Source of the DNA: an uncultured Flavobacterium sp.
GTDB lineage: Bacteria; Bacteroidota; Bacteroidia; Flavobacteriales; Flavobacteriaceae
NCBI GenBank assembly: GCA_947632215.1
Contig: CANROJ010000004.1
Location: 1-64,000 of the forward strand
DNA: 64,000 bases
Direction of reading: 5' to 3'
In this document: positions 27,029 through 35,945 of the stretch, piece after piece
Layout of the letters: every line of letters begins with the position of its first letter
Numbering within the stretch: position 1 is the stretch's first letter
The notes under the pieces: model-generated
The model's database searches: none
Told to the model about the DNA's origin: nothing
What the model saw: the letters and a program-made list of their open reading frames with translations, nothing else
Made by a program: the position numbers and the translations under genes

Positions 27029-27604
27029 ATGAGAAAAATAGCATTAGTATTAGTAGCCGCTTTGTTTAGCATGACAAGTTTCGCACAAGAGAAATGGACA
27101 GTAGATAACTACCATTCTTTTTTAAATTTCAATATTAAACACTTAGGTATTTCCTTTGTAGATGGACGTATGGATAACTACACAGGTGAGTTTGTAGGTA
27201 CACCAGAGGATTTAACTAATGGACAATTTAGTTTTACTATTGATGTAAATGGTATTAACACAGGAGTAGAAATGCGTGATGATCACTTAAAATCAGCAGA
27301 TTTCTTCGACACTCAAAAATTTCCACAAATGACTTTTCAGAGTACTTCAATCACTAAAGTATCTGATTCTGATTATTTACTAAAAGGAAACTTAACCATT
27401 AAAGGAATAACAAAACCAGTAGAGTTTAATTTAGTATACGGAGGCTTATTAGAAGATGATGGATCAGGTAATACTAAATTAGGATTCCAAGGAAGTACTT
27501 CTATTAATCGTTTTGACTTTGATATTGATTATGATCCAAGCGGACAAGCAATCGGTAAAGAAGTAAATATTCTAGTAAACTTAGAGTTTAGTAAAGTTAA
27601 GTAA
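27029..27604 (+). CDS. YceI family protein, exported form
   Basis: The 191-residue product has a signal peptide (MRKIALVLVAALFSMTSFAQ) and a YceI beta barrel: KWTVDNYHSFLNFNIKHLG, then RDDHLKSADFFDTQKFPQM, then GNLTIKGITKPVEF. Periplasmic YceI proteins bind long-chain isoprenoid lipids in E. coli-type homologues. It differs from the window's other YceI (7621-8160) by being exported, yet both share a promoter palindrome, so they may be induced together in two compartments. Confidence 0.92.
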   Translation: MRKIALVLVAALFSMTSFAQEKWTVDNYHSFLNFNIKHLGISFVDGRMDNYTGEFVGTPEDLTNGQFSFTIDVNGINTGVEMRDDHLKSADFFDTQKFPQMTFQSTSITKVSDSDYLLKGNLTIKGITKPVEFNLVYGGLLEDDGSGNTKLGFQGSTSINRFDFDIDYDPSGQAIGKEVNILVNLEFSKVK

Positions 27605-27628
27605 TTATATAGATTTAGTTGCAATAAG

Positions 27629-27663
27629 AGAGTTACTCCATTTTTTTGGAGTAACTCTTTTTC
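27629..27663. terminator. Bidirectional terminator between yceI and sirtuin genes
   Basis: A 12-bp stem AGAGTTACTCCA / TGGAGTAACTCT between convergent genes, with T-runs. Confidence 0.88.
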
Positions 27664-28355
27664 TATGCTAGATCTTTTAATAAGGGGAAGAGCTTTTCGA
27701 GTCCTTTACTTGCAATTTGCTTTAGGGTAGTTACTTGAGTGTTAAAGCTACTTATTTGGGCAGGATTTGGATCGATATAATATATAGGTGTATTGGCTTT
27801 TACATAGTCCATTAATCCAGCTGCAGGATACACTTGTAAGGAAGTGCCGATAATTAATAAAATATCTGCTTTTTCTACTAATTCCTGGGCTAGTTGCATC
27901 ATTGGAACCATTTCTCCAAACCATACTATATGTGGGCGTAAAGAGTGTCCTAAATCGTTTTTGTCCTCTTTAGTTAGATCTTTATTCCATGGATATACTA
28001 AGTGCTCTTCTTGGGTGCTTCTGACTTTGAGTAATTCTCCATGGAGGTGTAAAACATTTTGACTGCCGGCTTTTTCGTGTAGGTTGTCTACGTTTTGAGT
28101 GATGATGCTCACTTTAAAGTGTTTTTCTAATTCCACTAAAAGTAAATGCCCTTGATTGGGTTGAACTTCTAAGAGCTGTGCTCTGCGTTTATTGTAAAAG
28201 TCTAAAACTAAATCCTTGTCTTTATACCAGCCATCTAAAGAGGCTACTTGCATAATGTCATGACCTTGCCACAGGCCATCGGCATCTCTAAAAGTTTGTA
28301 TGCCACTTTCTTGAGATATACCAGCTCCGGAGAGTACCACTAAGTGTTTTTGCAT
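27663..28355 (-). CDS. cobB: Sirtuin NAD-dependent deacylase without zinc cysteines
   Basis: The 230-residue protein has the sirtuin core: GAGISQESGIQTFRD, TQNVDNLHEKAG, the catalytic histidine in HLHGEL, LRPHIVWFGE and GTSLQVYPAAGL. The FYNKRR segment holds the Tyr-x-x-Arg pair linked to desuccinylase activity in CobB/SIRT5. It contains no cysteine at all, so the zinc ribbon's four cysteines are absent and the insert between HGEL and LRPH is short. It removes acyl groups from protein lysines using NAD+. It is divergent from trmH with only 41 bp between start codons. Confidence 0.92.
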   Translation of the reverse strand: MQKHLVVLSGAGISQESGIQTFRDADGLWQGHDIMQVASLDGWYKDKDLVLDFYNKRRAQLLEVQPNQGHLLLVELEKHFKVSIITQNVDNLHEKAGSQNVLHLHGELLKVRSTQEEHLVYPWNKDLTKEDKNDLGHSLRPHIVWFGEMVPMMQLAQELVEKADILLIIGTSLQVYPAAGLMDYVKANTPIYYIDPNPAQISSFNTQVTTLKQIASKGLEKLFPLLKDLA

Positions 28356-28363
28356 ATTATTGT

Positions 28364-28371
28364 TACCTTTG
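28364..28371 (+). promoter_or_regulatory. -7 promoter box of the trmH-type gene
   Basis: TACCTTTG, 26 bp before ATG 28397. On the opposite strand a TATATTTA lies in the same 41-bp gap region and could serve cobB, giving overlapping divergent promoters. Confidence 0.5.
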
Positions 28372-28396
28372 CATTTGTTTAAAATTTAAATATAGA

Positions 28397-29089
28397 ATGA
28401 ATAATCCAGAAAAGCTATTTCAAGATCTAGAATACCTAGAGTACTTGGAGAATTTCTTAACTCCAAATAGAGTCGAGCGCTTCAAGGAAGTTTTGCAAAA
28501 TAGGACCAATCATATAACTATTGTTGCCGAAGATGTATACCAAATGCATAACACAAGTGCCGTAATGCGTAGTTGTGAAGTTTTTGGGGTACAAAATCTT
28601 GGTATAATTGAGCAAAAATTCGGTAAAGATATCGACAAAGAGATTGCCCTTGGAGCACAGAAATGGGTAGATATTCAGCAATATGCATCACCCATGCAAG
28701 CCATGAGTCAATTAAAAGAAAAAGGATATCAAATTGTGGCTACTACTCCTCACGTTCAGGCGCATCATTTAGAGGATTTTGATATCACTAAGCCATCGGC
28801 TATCTTTTTTGGAACAGAGAAAACAGGTCTGTCGGATGAGATTATGCAACACGCTGATACGTATTTGAAAATACCAATGGTAGGCTTTACAGAGAGCTTA
28901 AATATTTCGGTTTCTGCCGCGTTAATCATTCAAAATCTTTCTAATCGAATTAGAAGAAGTGATCTGCCATGGCAATTAACAGAGCAACAAATAATTGAAA
29001 AAAGAATTGACTGGGCTAGAAAGACTATAAAGGATATTGATTTTGTTACCCAAAGATACTTACAGGCAAAAGAGTTGAAACAAAAGTAG
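28397..29089 (+). CDS. trmH: TrmH-type tRNA (guanosine-18-2'-O)-methyltransferase
   Basis: The 230-residue protein shows SpoU/TrmH knot motifs: HNTSAVMRSCEVFGV (motif 1), FFGTEKTGLSDEI (motif 2) and IPMVGFTESLNISVSAAL (motif 3). It also has a basic C-terminal extension (RIDWARKTIKDID) as in TrmH. It should methylate the 2'-OH of G18 in tRNA using SAM as a trefoil-knot dimer. Other SpoU rRNA enzymes are similar, but the length and C-terminal extension favour TrmH. It converges with terC through a shared terminator. Confidence 0.88.
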   Translation: MNNPEKLFQDLEYLEYLENFLTPNRVERFKEVLQNRTNHITIVAEDVYQMHNTSAVMRSCEVFGVQNLGIIEQKFGKDIDKEIALGAQKWVDIQQYASPMQAMSQLKEKGYQIVATTPHVQAHHLEDFDITKPSAIFFGTEKTGLSDEIMQHADTYLKIPMVGFTESLNISVSAALIIQNLSNRIRRSDLPWQLTEQQIIEKRIDWARKTIKDIDFVTQRYLQAKELKQK

Positions 29090-29228
29090 TTGTGTTTCTA
29101 TGTGTTTTCACTCTGGCAATAAACCTATTTATTTTGGGTAGCAACGGGGGGGCTTAAAACCAAGTGTTTTTTAAACAAGTATGCCCTGGTTAAAAAAAGT
29201 AAAACTTCTGATAGATTAGCCAATAAAT

Positions 29229-29273
29229 AAAAAAAGTAAAGCTTCAAGAGTGTATCTATAGCTTTACTTTTTT
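29229..29273. terminator. Bidirectional terminator between trmH and terC
   Basis: Arms AAAAAAAGTAAAGC / GCTTTACTTTTTT with an 18-base loop, between convergent genes. Confidence 0.82.
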
Positions 29274-29314
29274 CTATTTTACAGTTGTGGTATTTGTTAT
29301 TTATCTTAAAAATA

Positions 29315-30106
29315 CTAAGCTTTACTGCTTTTTCTAATGCGCATATTGATAAATTCTACAACTAAGGAGAAAGCAATAGCGAAATATAGATAACCTTTAG
29401 GAACAGCTCCAATTTCCTGACCTCCCAACACAGCATTAGATAAGTGCATACTCTCGGTGGTTAGCATAAAGCCTATTAGGATTAAAAACGATAGTGCTAA
29501 TATTTGAATGGTAGGATTGTTGTTGACAAACTTACCGATAGGCACGGCAAATAGCATCATAACTCCAACCGAGACCACTACAGCAGCAATCATAATGTAT
29601 AGAGCTCCAGGTAAACCATTGGTCATTCCAACAGCCGTTAAAATACTATCGACCGAGAAGATAAGATCTATCATCAATATTTGAAACATCGTGTTTGTAA
29701 AAGATTTATAAACTATTTTCTTAGTTTGTACTGGCTCATCTATAGGTTGATGATGCTGTACATGGCTAATTTTTTCATGTATCTCCTTGGTAGATTTATA
29801 GATTAGAAATATTCCACCGGCCAGAAGAATAAGGGCTTGACCGTTAAAATTGGCGCTAAACCAAGACCAATTAATACTAAAGAGTGTTTTTTCCATAGCA
29901 ATGATCCACGTTACACCAAATAAAAGTGCAATCCTTAAGAACATAGCTAGAAACAATCCGATTTTGGTAGCTTTTTTTCTTTTTTCCTGTGGAAGCTTTC
30001 CCGTTACAATAGAAATGAAAATAATGTTGTCTATTCCTAGAACAATTTCTAAAAATGTCAAGGTTAAAAATGCAACGATGATATCTACACTTAAGAATGC
30101 TTCCAT
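29315..30106 (-). CDS. TerC family integral membrane protein
   Basis: The 263-residue protein has about seven helices and both TerC signature helices: FLEIVLGIDNIIFISI and MIDLIFSVDSILTAVG, each with the paired acidic residues that likely bind metal. A histidine-containing cytosolic loop (HVQHHQ) lies mid-protein. Family members act in manganese export or in metalation of secreted proteins. It is the last of a run of minus-strand genes that starts with murQ and may be co-transcribed with it. Confidence 0.9.
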   Translation of the reverse strand: MEAFLSVDIIVAFLTLTFLEIVLGIDNIIFISIVTGKLPQEKRKKATKIGLFLAMFLRIALLFGVTWIIAMEKTLFSINWSWFSANFNGQALILLAGGIFLIYKSTKEIHEKISHVQHHQPIDEPVQTKKIVYKSFTNTMFQILMIDLIFSVDSILTAVGMTNGLPGALYIMIAAVVVSVGVMMLFAVPIGKFVNNNPTIQILALSFLILIGFMLTTESMHLSNAVLGGQEIGAVPKGYLYFAIAFSLVVEFINMRIRKSSKA

Positions 30107-30139
30107 GGGATGTATGTTTTTAGATCTACTTTATTTATT

Positions 30140-30529
30140 TTACAGGTCCGATACTTTAGTTAATGTACCTCTCTCTCTTCGAGAATCTCCTAATATACCA
30201 TATTCGAAAACGCAAGTGTTTCCATCGGTAGTTATGATTTTCATGGAAATTGCTTTTTGCTCTGCCATGTTTTTAGGATTTATTTTCTGTAATACATATT
30301 CACAATCATTTACCCATCTAATAGAAGAGGTATCTGTTTTGCCTTCGAAAGTTTCGATTTCGTATTTTTCTGTTCTTGTAAAACGTGATATCTTTTCTTG
30401 ACCATCAATGGTGGCAACAAATTCAAAATTTCCTGTTTTAAAATTTGCGCAGTTTCTTTCTTGTTGGTAACATGAAGACACAAAAATGGCCAAAAGAGGT
30501 ATTAAATAAAGTAGTTTAGATTTGATCAT
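30140..30529 (-). CDS. Small lipoprotein of unknown function
   Basis: A 129-residue product with a lipoprotein signal (lipobox FVSSC at about residue 20). The mature part is beta-rich (FEFVATIDGQEKISRFTRTE) with two further cysteines (NDCEYV, NTCVFEYG). Similar small lipoproteins are widespread in flavobacteria. It lies 5 bp after the gene at 30535 and probably belongs to the murQ operon. Confidence 0.72.
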   Translation of the reverse strand: MIKSKLLYLIPLLAIFVSSCYQQERNCANFKTGNFEFVATIDGQEKISRFTRTEKYEIETFEGKTDTSSIRWVNDCEYVLQKINPKNMAEQKAISMKIITTDGNTCVFEYGILGDSRRERGTLTKVSDL

Positions 30530-30534
30530 AGTTA

Positions 30535-30765
30535 TTATTTTGAAAAAAGTGAATTAATAATAGTTTTCAAGCCTTTGAAAAGTAAAAACATTGAGCTCAA
30601 GCAAATCAGGCAACCTAGCCCAAAAACTATAGCAAACAAAGGATGGTTTTGGTTTTTTAAAGAACTGTGTATTACAATAGGACCAATAAAAAATAGAGGA
30701 AGCGCAAAAATTAAAAAGCGTACTCCTTTAGATAATAGTTTTCGATCGGTATGATGTTCTTGCAT
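30535..30765 (-). CDS. Small two-helix membrane protein (DUF6095-like)
   Basis: A 76-residue protein with a polar N-terminus (about 15 residues) and two hydrophobic helices separated by HSSLKNQNHP. It resembles the flavobacterial DUF6095 family often found next to murQ. It starts 4 bp after the murQ stop, a clear operon arrangement. Function unknown. Confidence 0.75.
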   Translation of the reverse strand: MQEHHTDRKLLSKGVRFLIFALPLFFIGPIVIHSSLKNQNHPLFAIVFGLGCLICLSSMFLLFKGLKTIINSLFSK

Positions 30766-30769
30766 TGTT

Positions 30770-31582
30770 TTATGGTTTATAATTGGTCAATACTTGACGT
30801 ACATTGTTATATTTGTCTAATAATTCTTTTGCCTTTTCTGGGCTAATATCTAATTGATCTACCAGCATATCTATACCTCGTTGCACTAACTTAGTATTGG
30901 TCATTTTCATGTCTACCATTTTATTGCCCTGTACTTTTCCAAGGCCTATCATTACAGCAGTAGATATCATGTTTAAAACCATTTTTTGAGCCGTACCAGC
31001 CTTCATTCTAGAACTTGCTGTAACAAATTCTGGTCCAACAATTACCTCTATAGGATACTGAGCTACTTTGGATAAAGTGCTATTGGCATTACAACTAAGC
31101 CCTGCGGTGGCAATTTGATGGTCCTTACAAGTCTGTAATGCGTTAATTACATATGGGGTAGTACCTGAGGCGGCAATTCCCAATACAAAATCTTTAGAAG
31201 TAATATGGTGTTTTTGTAAATCTATAAATCCTTGCTCTGGGTTATCTTCTGCATTTTCAACTGCGACTCTAAGAGCTATATCTCCTCCTGCAATCAAACC
31301 AATAACAACATTGTGATCCACTCCAAAGGTCGGTGGACATTCTGAGGCATCTAATACTCCTAATCTACCTGAGGTACCAGCCCCAATATAGAATAATCGA
31401 CCACCATTTTTTAGTTTATCGGTAATTTGTTCTACTACAATACAAATCTGATCCACAGCTTCTTGTACAGCTAAGGCTACCTTTTGATCCTCTTTATTTA
31501 TGTTTTTGAGGATTTCCAACGGGCTCATATCCTGTAGATTGTCATATAAAGAAACTTGTTCGGTTGTTTTTGTAAAGCTCAC
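30770..31582 (-). CDS. murQ: N-acetylmuramic acid 6-phosphate etherase
   Basis: The 270-residue SIS-domain enzyme has the MurQ signature GGRLFYIGAGTSGRLGVLDA with SECPPTFG, then IAGGDIALRVAVENAEDN and a C-terminal helical part. It cleaves the lactyl ether of MurNAc-6-phosphate to GlcNAc-6-phosphate and D-lactate during recycling of cell wall sugars. It is slightly shorter than E. coli MurQ, as in other Bacteroidota. It leads an operon with two small envelope proteins and perhaps terC. Confidence 0.94.
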   Translation of the reverse strand: MSFTKTTEQVSLYDNLQDMSPLEILKNINKEDQKVALAVQEAVDQICIVVEQITDKLKNGGRLFYIGAGTSGRLGVLDASECPPTFGVDHNVVIGLIAGGDIALRVAVENAEDNPEQGFIDLQKHHITSKDFVLGIAASGTTPYVINALQTCKDHQIATAGLSCNANSTLSKVAQYPIEVIVGPEFVTASSRMKAGTAQKMVLNMISTAVMIGLGKVQGNKMVDMKMTNTKLVQRGIDMLVDQLDISPEKAKELLDKYNNVRQVLTNYKP

Positions 31583-31608
31583 CTTTTAGTAAATGTTGAT
31601 TATGTAAA

Positions 31609-31616
31609 CAAAAATA
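31609..31616 (-). promoter_or_regulatory. -7 promoter box of the murQ operon
   Basis: On the minus strand this reads TATTTTTG, with a TTG 16 bp upstream and the murQ ATG 27 bp downstream. Confidence 0.5.
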
Positions 31617-31762
31617 GGTAAAAATCTTTTGACAACGCAATCTTACAGCGCATTACTGCTTAGTATTTTTAAGTTTTATCAATGTTTAATACTTATAAGA
31701 CAAACAGATAAGAAAAATGTGATAAAAAGAGATAAACAGTTTTATATTTCTACAGAATGGTT

Positions 31763-31770
31763 TACTTTTG
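31763..31770 (+). promoter_or_regulatory. -7 promoter box of rnpB
   Basis: TACTTTTG ends 7 bp before the first base of the P1 helix of RNase P RNA, exactly where transcription should begin. Confidence 0.7.
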
Positions 31771-31777
31771 CAGCTTT

Positions 31778-32095
31778 AATGCAGGCCGCCTTATCGCTGG
31801 TTTTTTTAAAAAACGAGAGGAAAGTCCGGACACCAAAGAGTAGTATAATGGGTAACACCCATCCGTAGTGTTTTTTACATTATGAGGACAAGTGCAACAG
31901 AAAGTATGTACAGGTAATGCTGTAGTGAAACCAGGTAAACTCTATACGGTGAAATGCCATGTATATTAGGCGCTTAAGGGCTACTCGCTCGATGCCTAAG
32001 GGGTAGGCAGATGGAGCCTTTGAGTAATTGAAGGCCTAGATAAATGATAAGGGTAGGGTAACCTATACAGAATCCGGCTTATAAGCCTGCATTTT
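31778..32095 (+). ncRNA. rnpB: RNase P RNA (catalytic subunit)
   Basis: The P1 helix is formed by AATGCAGGC (31778-31786) and GCCTGCATT (32085-32093). The universally conserved 5' core GAGAGGAAAGTCCGGACACC begins near 31815 and the matching 3' core ACAGAATCCGGCTTAT is near 32067-32083. The segment GGTGAAATGCC and the length of about 318 nt suit a type A bacterial RNase P RNA. It removes 5' leaders from pre-tRNAs with protein RnpA, which is not in the window. T-runs after P1 give termination. Confidence 0.95.
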
Positions 32096-32111
32096 ATTTT
32101 TAGTTTAATAC

Positions 32112-32161
32112 AAAAAAATCCACTTATATATTCTTTAGTTAGAATTATAAGTGGATTTTTT
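32112..32161. terminator. Bidirectional terminator between rnpB and rsmD
   Basis: A 16-bp stem AAAAAATCCACTTATA / TATAAGTGGATTTTTT with a 17-base loop. Confidence 0.87.
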
Positions 32162-32177
32162 GTTTGTTTTCACTGGA

Positions 32178-32744
32178 TTAATCTTCTTGATCTTCTTCTT
32201 CTTCCTGATCTAATTCAAAGAAACTAAAAACAGATCCTCCATAGTTTTTTGAAAAACTAAAATGCTGTAAATGATCTAATTTAGTGAATTTAGAGTGTTC
32301 CACTATTAACATTCCGTCTTGTTCCACTAAGGGAGTTTGCAAGACATCTTGTACAATCTTCTCAAATTGCTCTTGAGAAAAGTCATAGGGTGGGTCAGCA
32401 AATACTATATCATAGCTTTGTTTATGCTTTTCAATGAACTTAAAAACATCACTTTTAAAAGCGGTAATATTTAAGTCAAATTCCTTTGCTGTCTTTTTTA
32501 TAAAGTTAACGCATCCGAAATCTTGATCTACACTAATGATCTCACTCACCCCACGAGAGGCAAACTCATAGCTAATGTTACCTGTACCGGCAAATAAGTC
32601 TAGTACATTTAATTGGGTTAGATTAAAATGGTGATTTAAAATGCTAAATAAAGCTTCTTTACTCATATCTGTGGTTGGACGCACAGGTAGATTTTTAGGC
32701 GTTAAGATTCTACGGCCTTTTAATTTTCCAGATATTATTCTCAT
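32178..32744 (-). CDS. rsmD: 16S rRNA (guanine-966-N2)-methyltransferase RsmD
   Basis: The 188-residue protein begins MRIISGKLKGRRI and has VRPTTDMSKEALFSIL, the SAM loop LDLFAGTGNISYEF and the catalytic motif DIVFADPPYDF (DPPY), all RsmD hallmarks. It makes m2G966 in 16S rRNA. The C-terminus is an unusual run of acidic residues (QEEEEDQED). Its ATG overlaps the stop codon of the DUF3822 gene by 4 bp. Confidence 0.93.
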   Translation of the reverse strand: MRIISGKLKGRRILTPKNLPVRPTTDMSKEALFSILNHHFNLTQLNVLDLFAGTGNISYEFASRGVSEIISVDQDFGCVNFIKKTAKEFDLNITAFKSDVFKFIEKHKQSYDIVFADPPYDFSQEQFEKIVQDVLQTPLVEQDGMLIVEHSKFTKLDHLQHFSFSKNYGGSVFSFFELDQEEEEDQED

Positions 32745-33532
32745 GAATGGAACAGTATGTAATGTTGTTTAGGTACTTGGTGATGTAATAATAAATCAAC
32801 ACTGATAAAAGCATGTTCATTTTGCATTTCAGTGTGTGGTATAAAGCGTTTTAGTAGTTCAAATACGGGGTCGCTTGTCTCGACTCTACCCATTAGGCAT
32901 AAGGGAGTTGTACTGGCATCTAACTCGAGCTGCTCAAAGCAAAAAAGGATAAAGTAAACAATGTCAACAGCACTTGTATAGGCAAAAGAATTAAAGAAAA
33001 CTAGTTCTCCATTGCATGCTATAATTAGTTCAAATCTATCTTTTTGTATGTACGCGAAACCTTTGTTTTGGGTAATGCCAATAGTTTTGTGTACTAAAAG
33101 GTCTACTAGTTCTGTGTTGATGTTTTTATAGGTAAAACTTCCAAATTTATCTATAAAGTAATTGTTTAGATTAACATAGGGTAAGTAAACATTATGAATC
33201 TCTAAGTCTTCTATATAATCATGGTCAAAATAATCACTAGCGAATACTTTTGTATTGTATTGTAAATAAGCAGCTAAGTTATTTGAATCGAATAACTCTT
33301 TTGGTATAAAAGTATTTAAAGTATTATCATGAAAGACCGTAATTTGATTGAATTGCTGGCTTAGTTGAGGGTATTTCACGAAAATACTCTCGAGTTGTTC
33401 TTCGATAGTTCGTTGATTGGTAATTGCTTCAGAGCCAAAATAGGTCACCTCTTGGCTTAGTAAATTCTTTGTTACAAAGGAGAATTTACTAGAGGAAACT
33501 TGTATAACAAGGCTGTAATTACTATTGGTCAT
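32741..33532 (-). CDS. DUF3822 family protein
   Basis: A 263-residue soluble protein of the Bacteroidota-specific DUF3822 family, which is typically encoded immediately before rsmD, as here with a 4-bp overlap. N-terminal strands (YSLVIQVSSSKFSFVT) and a central YIQKDRFELIIACNGELVFFN segment suggest an actin-like ATPase fold, but no catalytic motif is clear. The role is unknown; the fixed neighbourhood hints at ribosome-related work. Confidence 0.85.
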   Translation of the reverse strand: MTNSNYSLVIQVSSSKFSFVTKNLLSQEVTYFGSEAITNQRTIEEQLESIFVKYPQLSQQFNQITVFHDNTLNTFIPKELFDSNNLAAYLQYNTKVFASDYFDHDYIEDLEIHNVYLPYVNLNNYFIDKFGSFTYKNINTELVDLLVHKTIGITQNKGFAYIQKDRFELIIACNGELVFFNSFAYTSAVDIVYFILFCFEQLELDASTTPLCLMGRVETSDPVFELLKRFIPHTEMQNEHAFISVDLLLHHQVPKQHYILFHS

Positions 33533-33574
33533 TTTAAATTATATGGAGTTGTATAAACTTGTAGATATTAACTG

Positions 33575-33582
33575 CAAATTTA
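33575..33582 (-). promoter_or_regulatory. -7 promoter box of DUF3822-rsmD
   Basis: Reads TAAATTTG on the minus strand, 42 bp before ATG 33532. Confidence 0.45.
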
Positions 33583-33625
33583 CACATTTTAAGTTACAAT
33601 GTTAGTTTAGCCTATAAAAGCTTGG

Positions 33626-33633
33626 TATCTTTG
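33626..33633 (+). promoter_or_regulatory. -7 promoter box of the RecD-like helicase gene
   Basis: TATCTTTG, 29 bp before ATG 33663. It is divergent from the DUF3822 promoter within the same 130-bp gap. Confidence 0.5.
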
Positions 33634-33662
33634 TTTACACAAGGTAAAAATAAGCAAGAGAT

Positions 33663-35099
33663 ATGATAAGTGCACTAGAGTTTTATAAGGGGTTAAAGGC
33701 AAGTTTTCCTTTTGAATTAACTACTAAACAGGATGTTTTTTTACAAGAGATAACAGTTTTTTTAACCAATGAGATTCCCCAGCAGATTTACGTTTTAAAA
33801 GGTTATGCTGGTACAGGTAAAACGACTCTTATCTCCACTGTGGTCAATCATTTAAGGTATGTTAACCGCTCGGCCATTCTATTGGCTCCAACTGGTAGAG
33901 CAGCCAAAGTGATGAGTAATTATTCCAATAAAGCCGCCTTTACCATTCACAAACATATCTATTATCCTAAGCCTAGTTCCTCTGGGGGAACGATGCAGTT
34001 TTCTATGAAGGCAAATCGCTATAAAAACACTCTTTTTGTGGTAGATGAAGCCTCCATGATTGCAGATAGTAGTTCTTCGGATAGTTCTATGTACCCTCAT
34101 GGGTCTTTATTGGATGATTTAATCTATTATGTATATTCAGGACACAATTGCAAACTTCTGTTAATAGGAGATTCTGCTCAGTTACCTCCGGTTAATAAAA
34201 CAGATAGTCCTGCTTTAAATACCGATTTATTATCCTTGGATTATCAAATGCAAATTCAAAGTGTAGAGCTGGATCAAGTAATGAGACAAGATCAAGATTC
34301 GGGTATTTTGTATAATGCAACCGAACTGCGCAGTTTACTAGACTCTTACTTCTTTGATACTTTTACCTTTAAGCTAAAAGGGTTTAAAGATATTGTATCC
34401 TTAGTGGATGGTTATGATATACAAGACGCCATCTTTGATGCCTATTCTAATAGTGGGCCGCAAGAAACTGCATTTATCGTTCGCTCTAATAAAAGAGCTA
34501 ATGCTTATAATATGCAAATACGCATGCGTATCTTGGACAAAGAAAGTGAAGTATCTCCAGGGGATTTACTCATGGTAGTTAAGAATAACTATTTTTGGTT
34601 AAAGGATTCTCAGGTTACCGATTTTATTGCCAATGGTGATATTATCGAGGTTTTGCAAATTTATAAGACAATCGAGCTTTATGGGTTTCGCTTCGCACAG
34701 GTAAAAGTTAGAATGATTGATTATCCTTCTATGGATAGCTTTGAAACTATTATTTGCTTGGATACTTTAACTAGTGAATCTCCAGCCTTAACTTACGAAC
34801 AACAAAACGCTCTTTACCAGCAAGTTTTATTAGACTATCCAGAGTGTTCCTCTGGCTATCAAAAGATAAAAAAGGTCAAAGAAAATCCTTATTTCAATGC
34901 CTTACAAGTTAAATTTTCCTATGCTATTACTTGTCATAAGAGTCAAGGTGGACAGTGGGAAACAGTATTTATCGAACAGCCTTACTTACCAGAGGGTATT
35001 ACTATCGATTATATTAGATGGCTCTATACTGCTATGACAAGGGCTAAGAATAAATTGTATTTAATAGGTTTCAAAGAAGATTTCTTTGAACAGGAGTAA
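33663..35099 (+). CDS. RecD-like superfamily 1 DNA helicase
   Basis: The 478-residue ATPase has Walker A LKGYAGTGKTTLIS near residue 46, motif Ia LAPTGRAAKVM, Walker B FVVDEASMI, motif III LLIGDSAQLPP and the C-terminal motifs AITCHKSQGGQW and YTAMTRAKNKLYLIG. This is the UvrD-like/RecD2 helicase core without the N-terminal extensions of full RecD2. It is probably a 5'-3' DNA helicase in repair or recombination. It sits just before kdsB. Confidence 0.9.
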   Translation: MISALEFYKGLKASFPFELTTKQDVFLQEITVFLTNEIPQQIYVLKGYAGTGKTTLISTVVNHLRYVNRSAILLAPTGRAAKVMSNYSNKAAFTIHKHIYYPKPSSSGGTMQFSMKANRYKNTLFVVDEASMIADSSSSDSSMYPHGSLLDDLIYYVYSGHNCKLLLIGDSAQLPPVNKTDSPALNTDLLSLDYQMQIQSVELDQVMRQDQDSGILYNATELRSLLDSYFFDTFTFKLKGFKDIVSLVDGYDIQDAIFDAYSNSGPQETAFIVRSNKRANAYNMQIRMRILDKESEVSPGDLLMVVKNNYFWLKDSQVTDFIANGDIIEVLQIYKTIELYGFRFAQVKVRMIDYPSMDSFETIICLDTLTSESPALTYEQQNALYQQVLLDYPECSSGYQKIKKVKENPYFNALQVKFSYAITCHKSQGGQWETVFIEQPYLPEGITIDYIRWLYTAMTRAKNKLYLIGFKEDFFEQE

Positions 35100-35140
35100 A
35101 TTATATCTAAAAAACAATTATAAATTTACAAGGGGTTTGT

Positions 35141-35148
35141 TACCTTTG
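35141..35148 (+). promoter_or_regulatory. -7 promoter box of kdsB
   Basis: TACCTTTG, 20 bp before ATG 35169. Confidence 0.5.
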
Positions 35149-35168
35149 ATCATCTAATAAAATCAAAT

Positions 35169-35921
35169 ATGAAGATTATTGCAGTTATACCAGCGCGCTA
35201 TGCCTCTGTTCGTTTTCCAGCTAAATTAATGCAGGATCTAAAAGGCAAGACAGTAATACGTCGCACTTATGAGGCTACGGTGAAAACTAATTTATTTCAA
35301 GAGGTTTTTGTAGTGACAGATTCCGATATTATTTTCCAAGAAATCGCTTCTTTTGGTGGTAAAGTTGTAATGAGTCAAAGAGATCACCAAAGTGGTAGTG
35401 ATAGAATTGCAGAAGCAGTTGAAAATATATCGGCCGATATTGTTATTAATGTACAAGGAGATGAGCCGTTTATCAATAAAGAGAATCTGCAAAAGTTAAT
35501 CGAGATATTTCACCAGGATCAAAGTAAGAGTGTAGATTTAGCTTCTTTAATGACACCGATGACTAATTGGAAAGATGTAGAGAATCCAAACAATGTCAAA
35601 GTGGTGGTGGATAAGAATAATACAGCTTTGTATTTCTCGCGTTCTGTGATTCCATATCCAAGAGAAAAACAAGTGGGAGTAATCTATTACCAGCATATAG
35701 GTATTTATGCTTTTAGAAAACAAGCATTATTAGAGTTTACCACCCTTGGAGTAGGATTCTTAGAGGAAAGTGAGAAATTAGAGCAATTGAGATACTTGGA
35801 AAATGGTAAACGCATTAAAATGGCAGTTACCAATCACGTAGGTATCGGTATTGATACTTTCGAAGACTTACAAAGAGCTAGAGAATTAATGGATCAAAAT
35901 CCCGAAGAATTAGCTGACTAA
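35169..35921 (+). CDS. kdsB: 3-Deoxy-manno-octulosonate cytidylyltransferase
   Basis: The 250-residue protein opens with the nucleotidyltransferase motif [18 protein letters not shown]. It also has [21 protein letters not shown] and [14 protein letters not shown], all diagnostic of KdsB. It activates Kdo with CTP to CMP-Kdo for lipid A-core assembly in the cytosol. This confirms a Gram-negative outer membrane with Kdo. Confidence 0.95.
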   Translation: MKIIAVIPARYASVRFPAKLMQDLKGKTVIRRTYEATVKTNLFQEVFVVTDSDIIFQEIASFGGKVVMSQRDHQSGSDRIAEAVENISADIVINVQGDEPFINKENLQKLIEIFHQDQSKSVDLASLMTPMTNWKDVENPNNVKVVVDKNNTALYFSRSVIPYPREKQVGVIYYQHIGIYAFRKQALLEFTTLGVGFLEESEKLEQLRYLENGKRIKMAVTNHVGIGIDTFEDLQRARELMDQNPEELAD

Positions 35922-35945
35922 GTTATATAATAAGAATTAAAAAAT

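Noticed and set aside
31629..31868. A 79-codon frame upstream of and within the RNase P RNA
   Set aside because: It overlaps the promoter and conserved core of rnpB and has no protein features.
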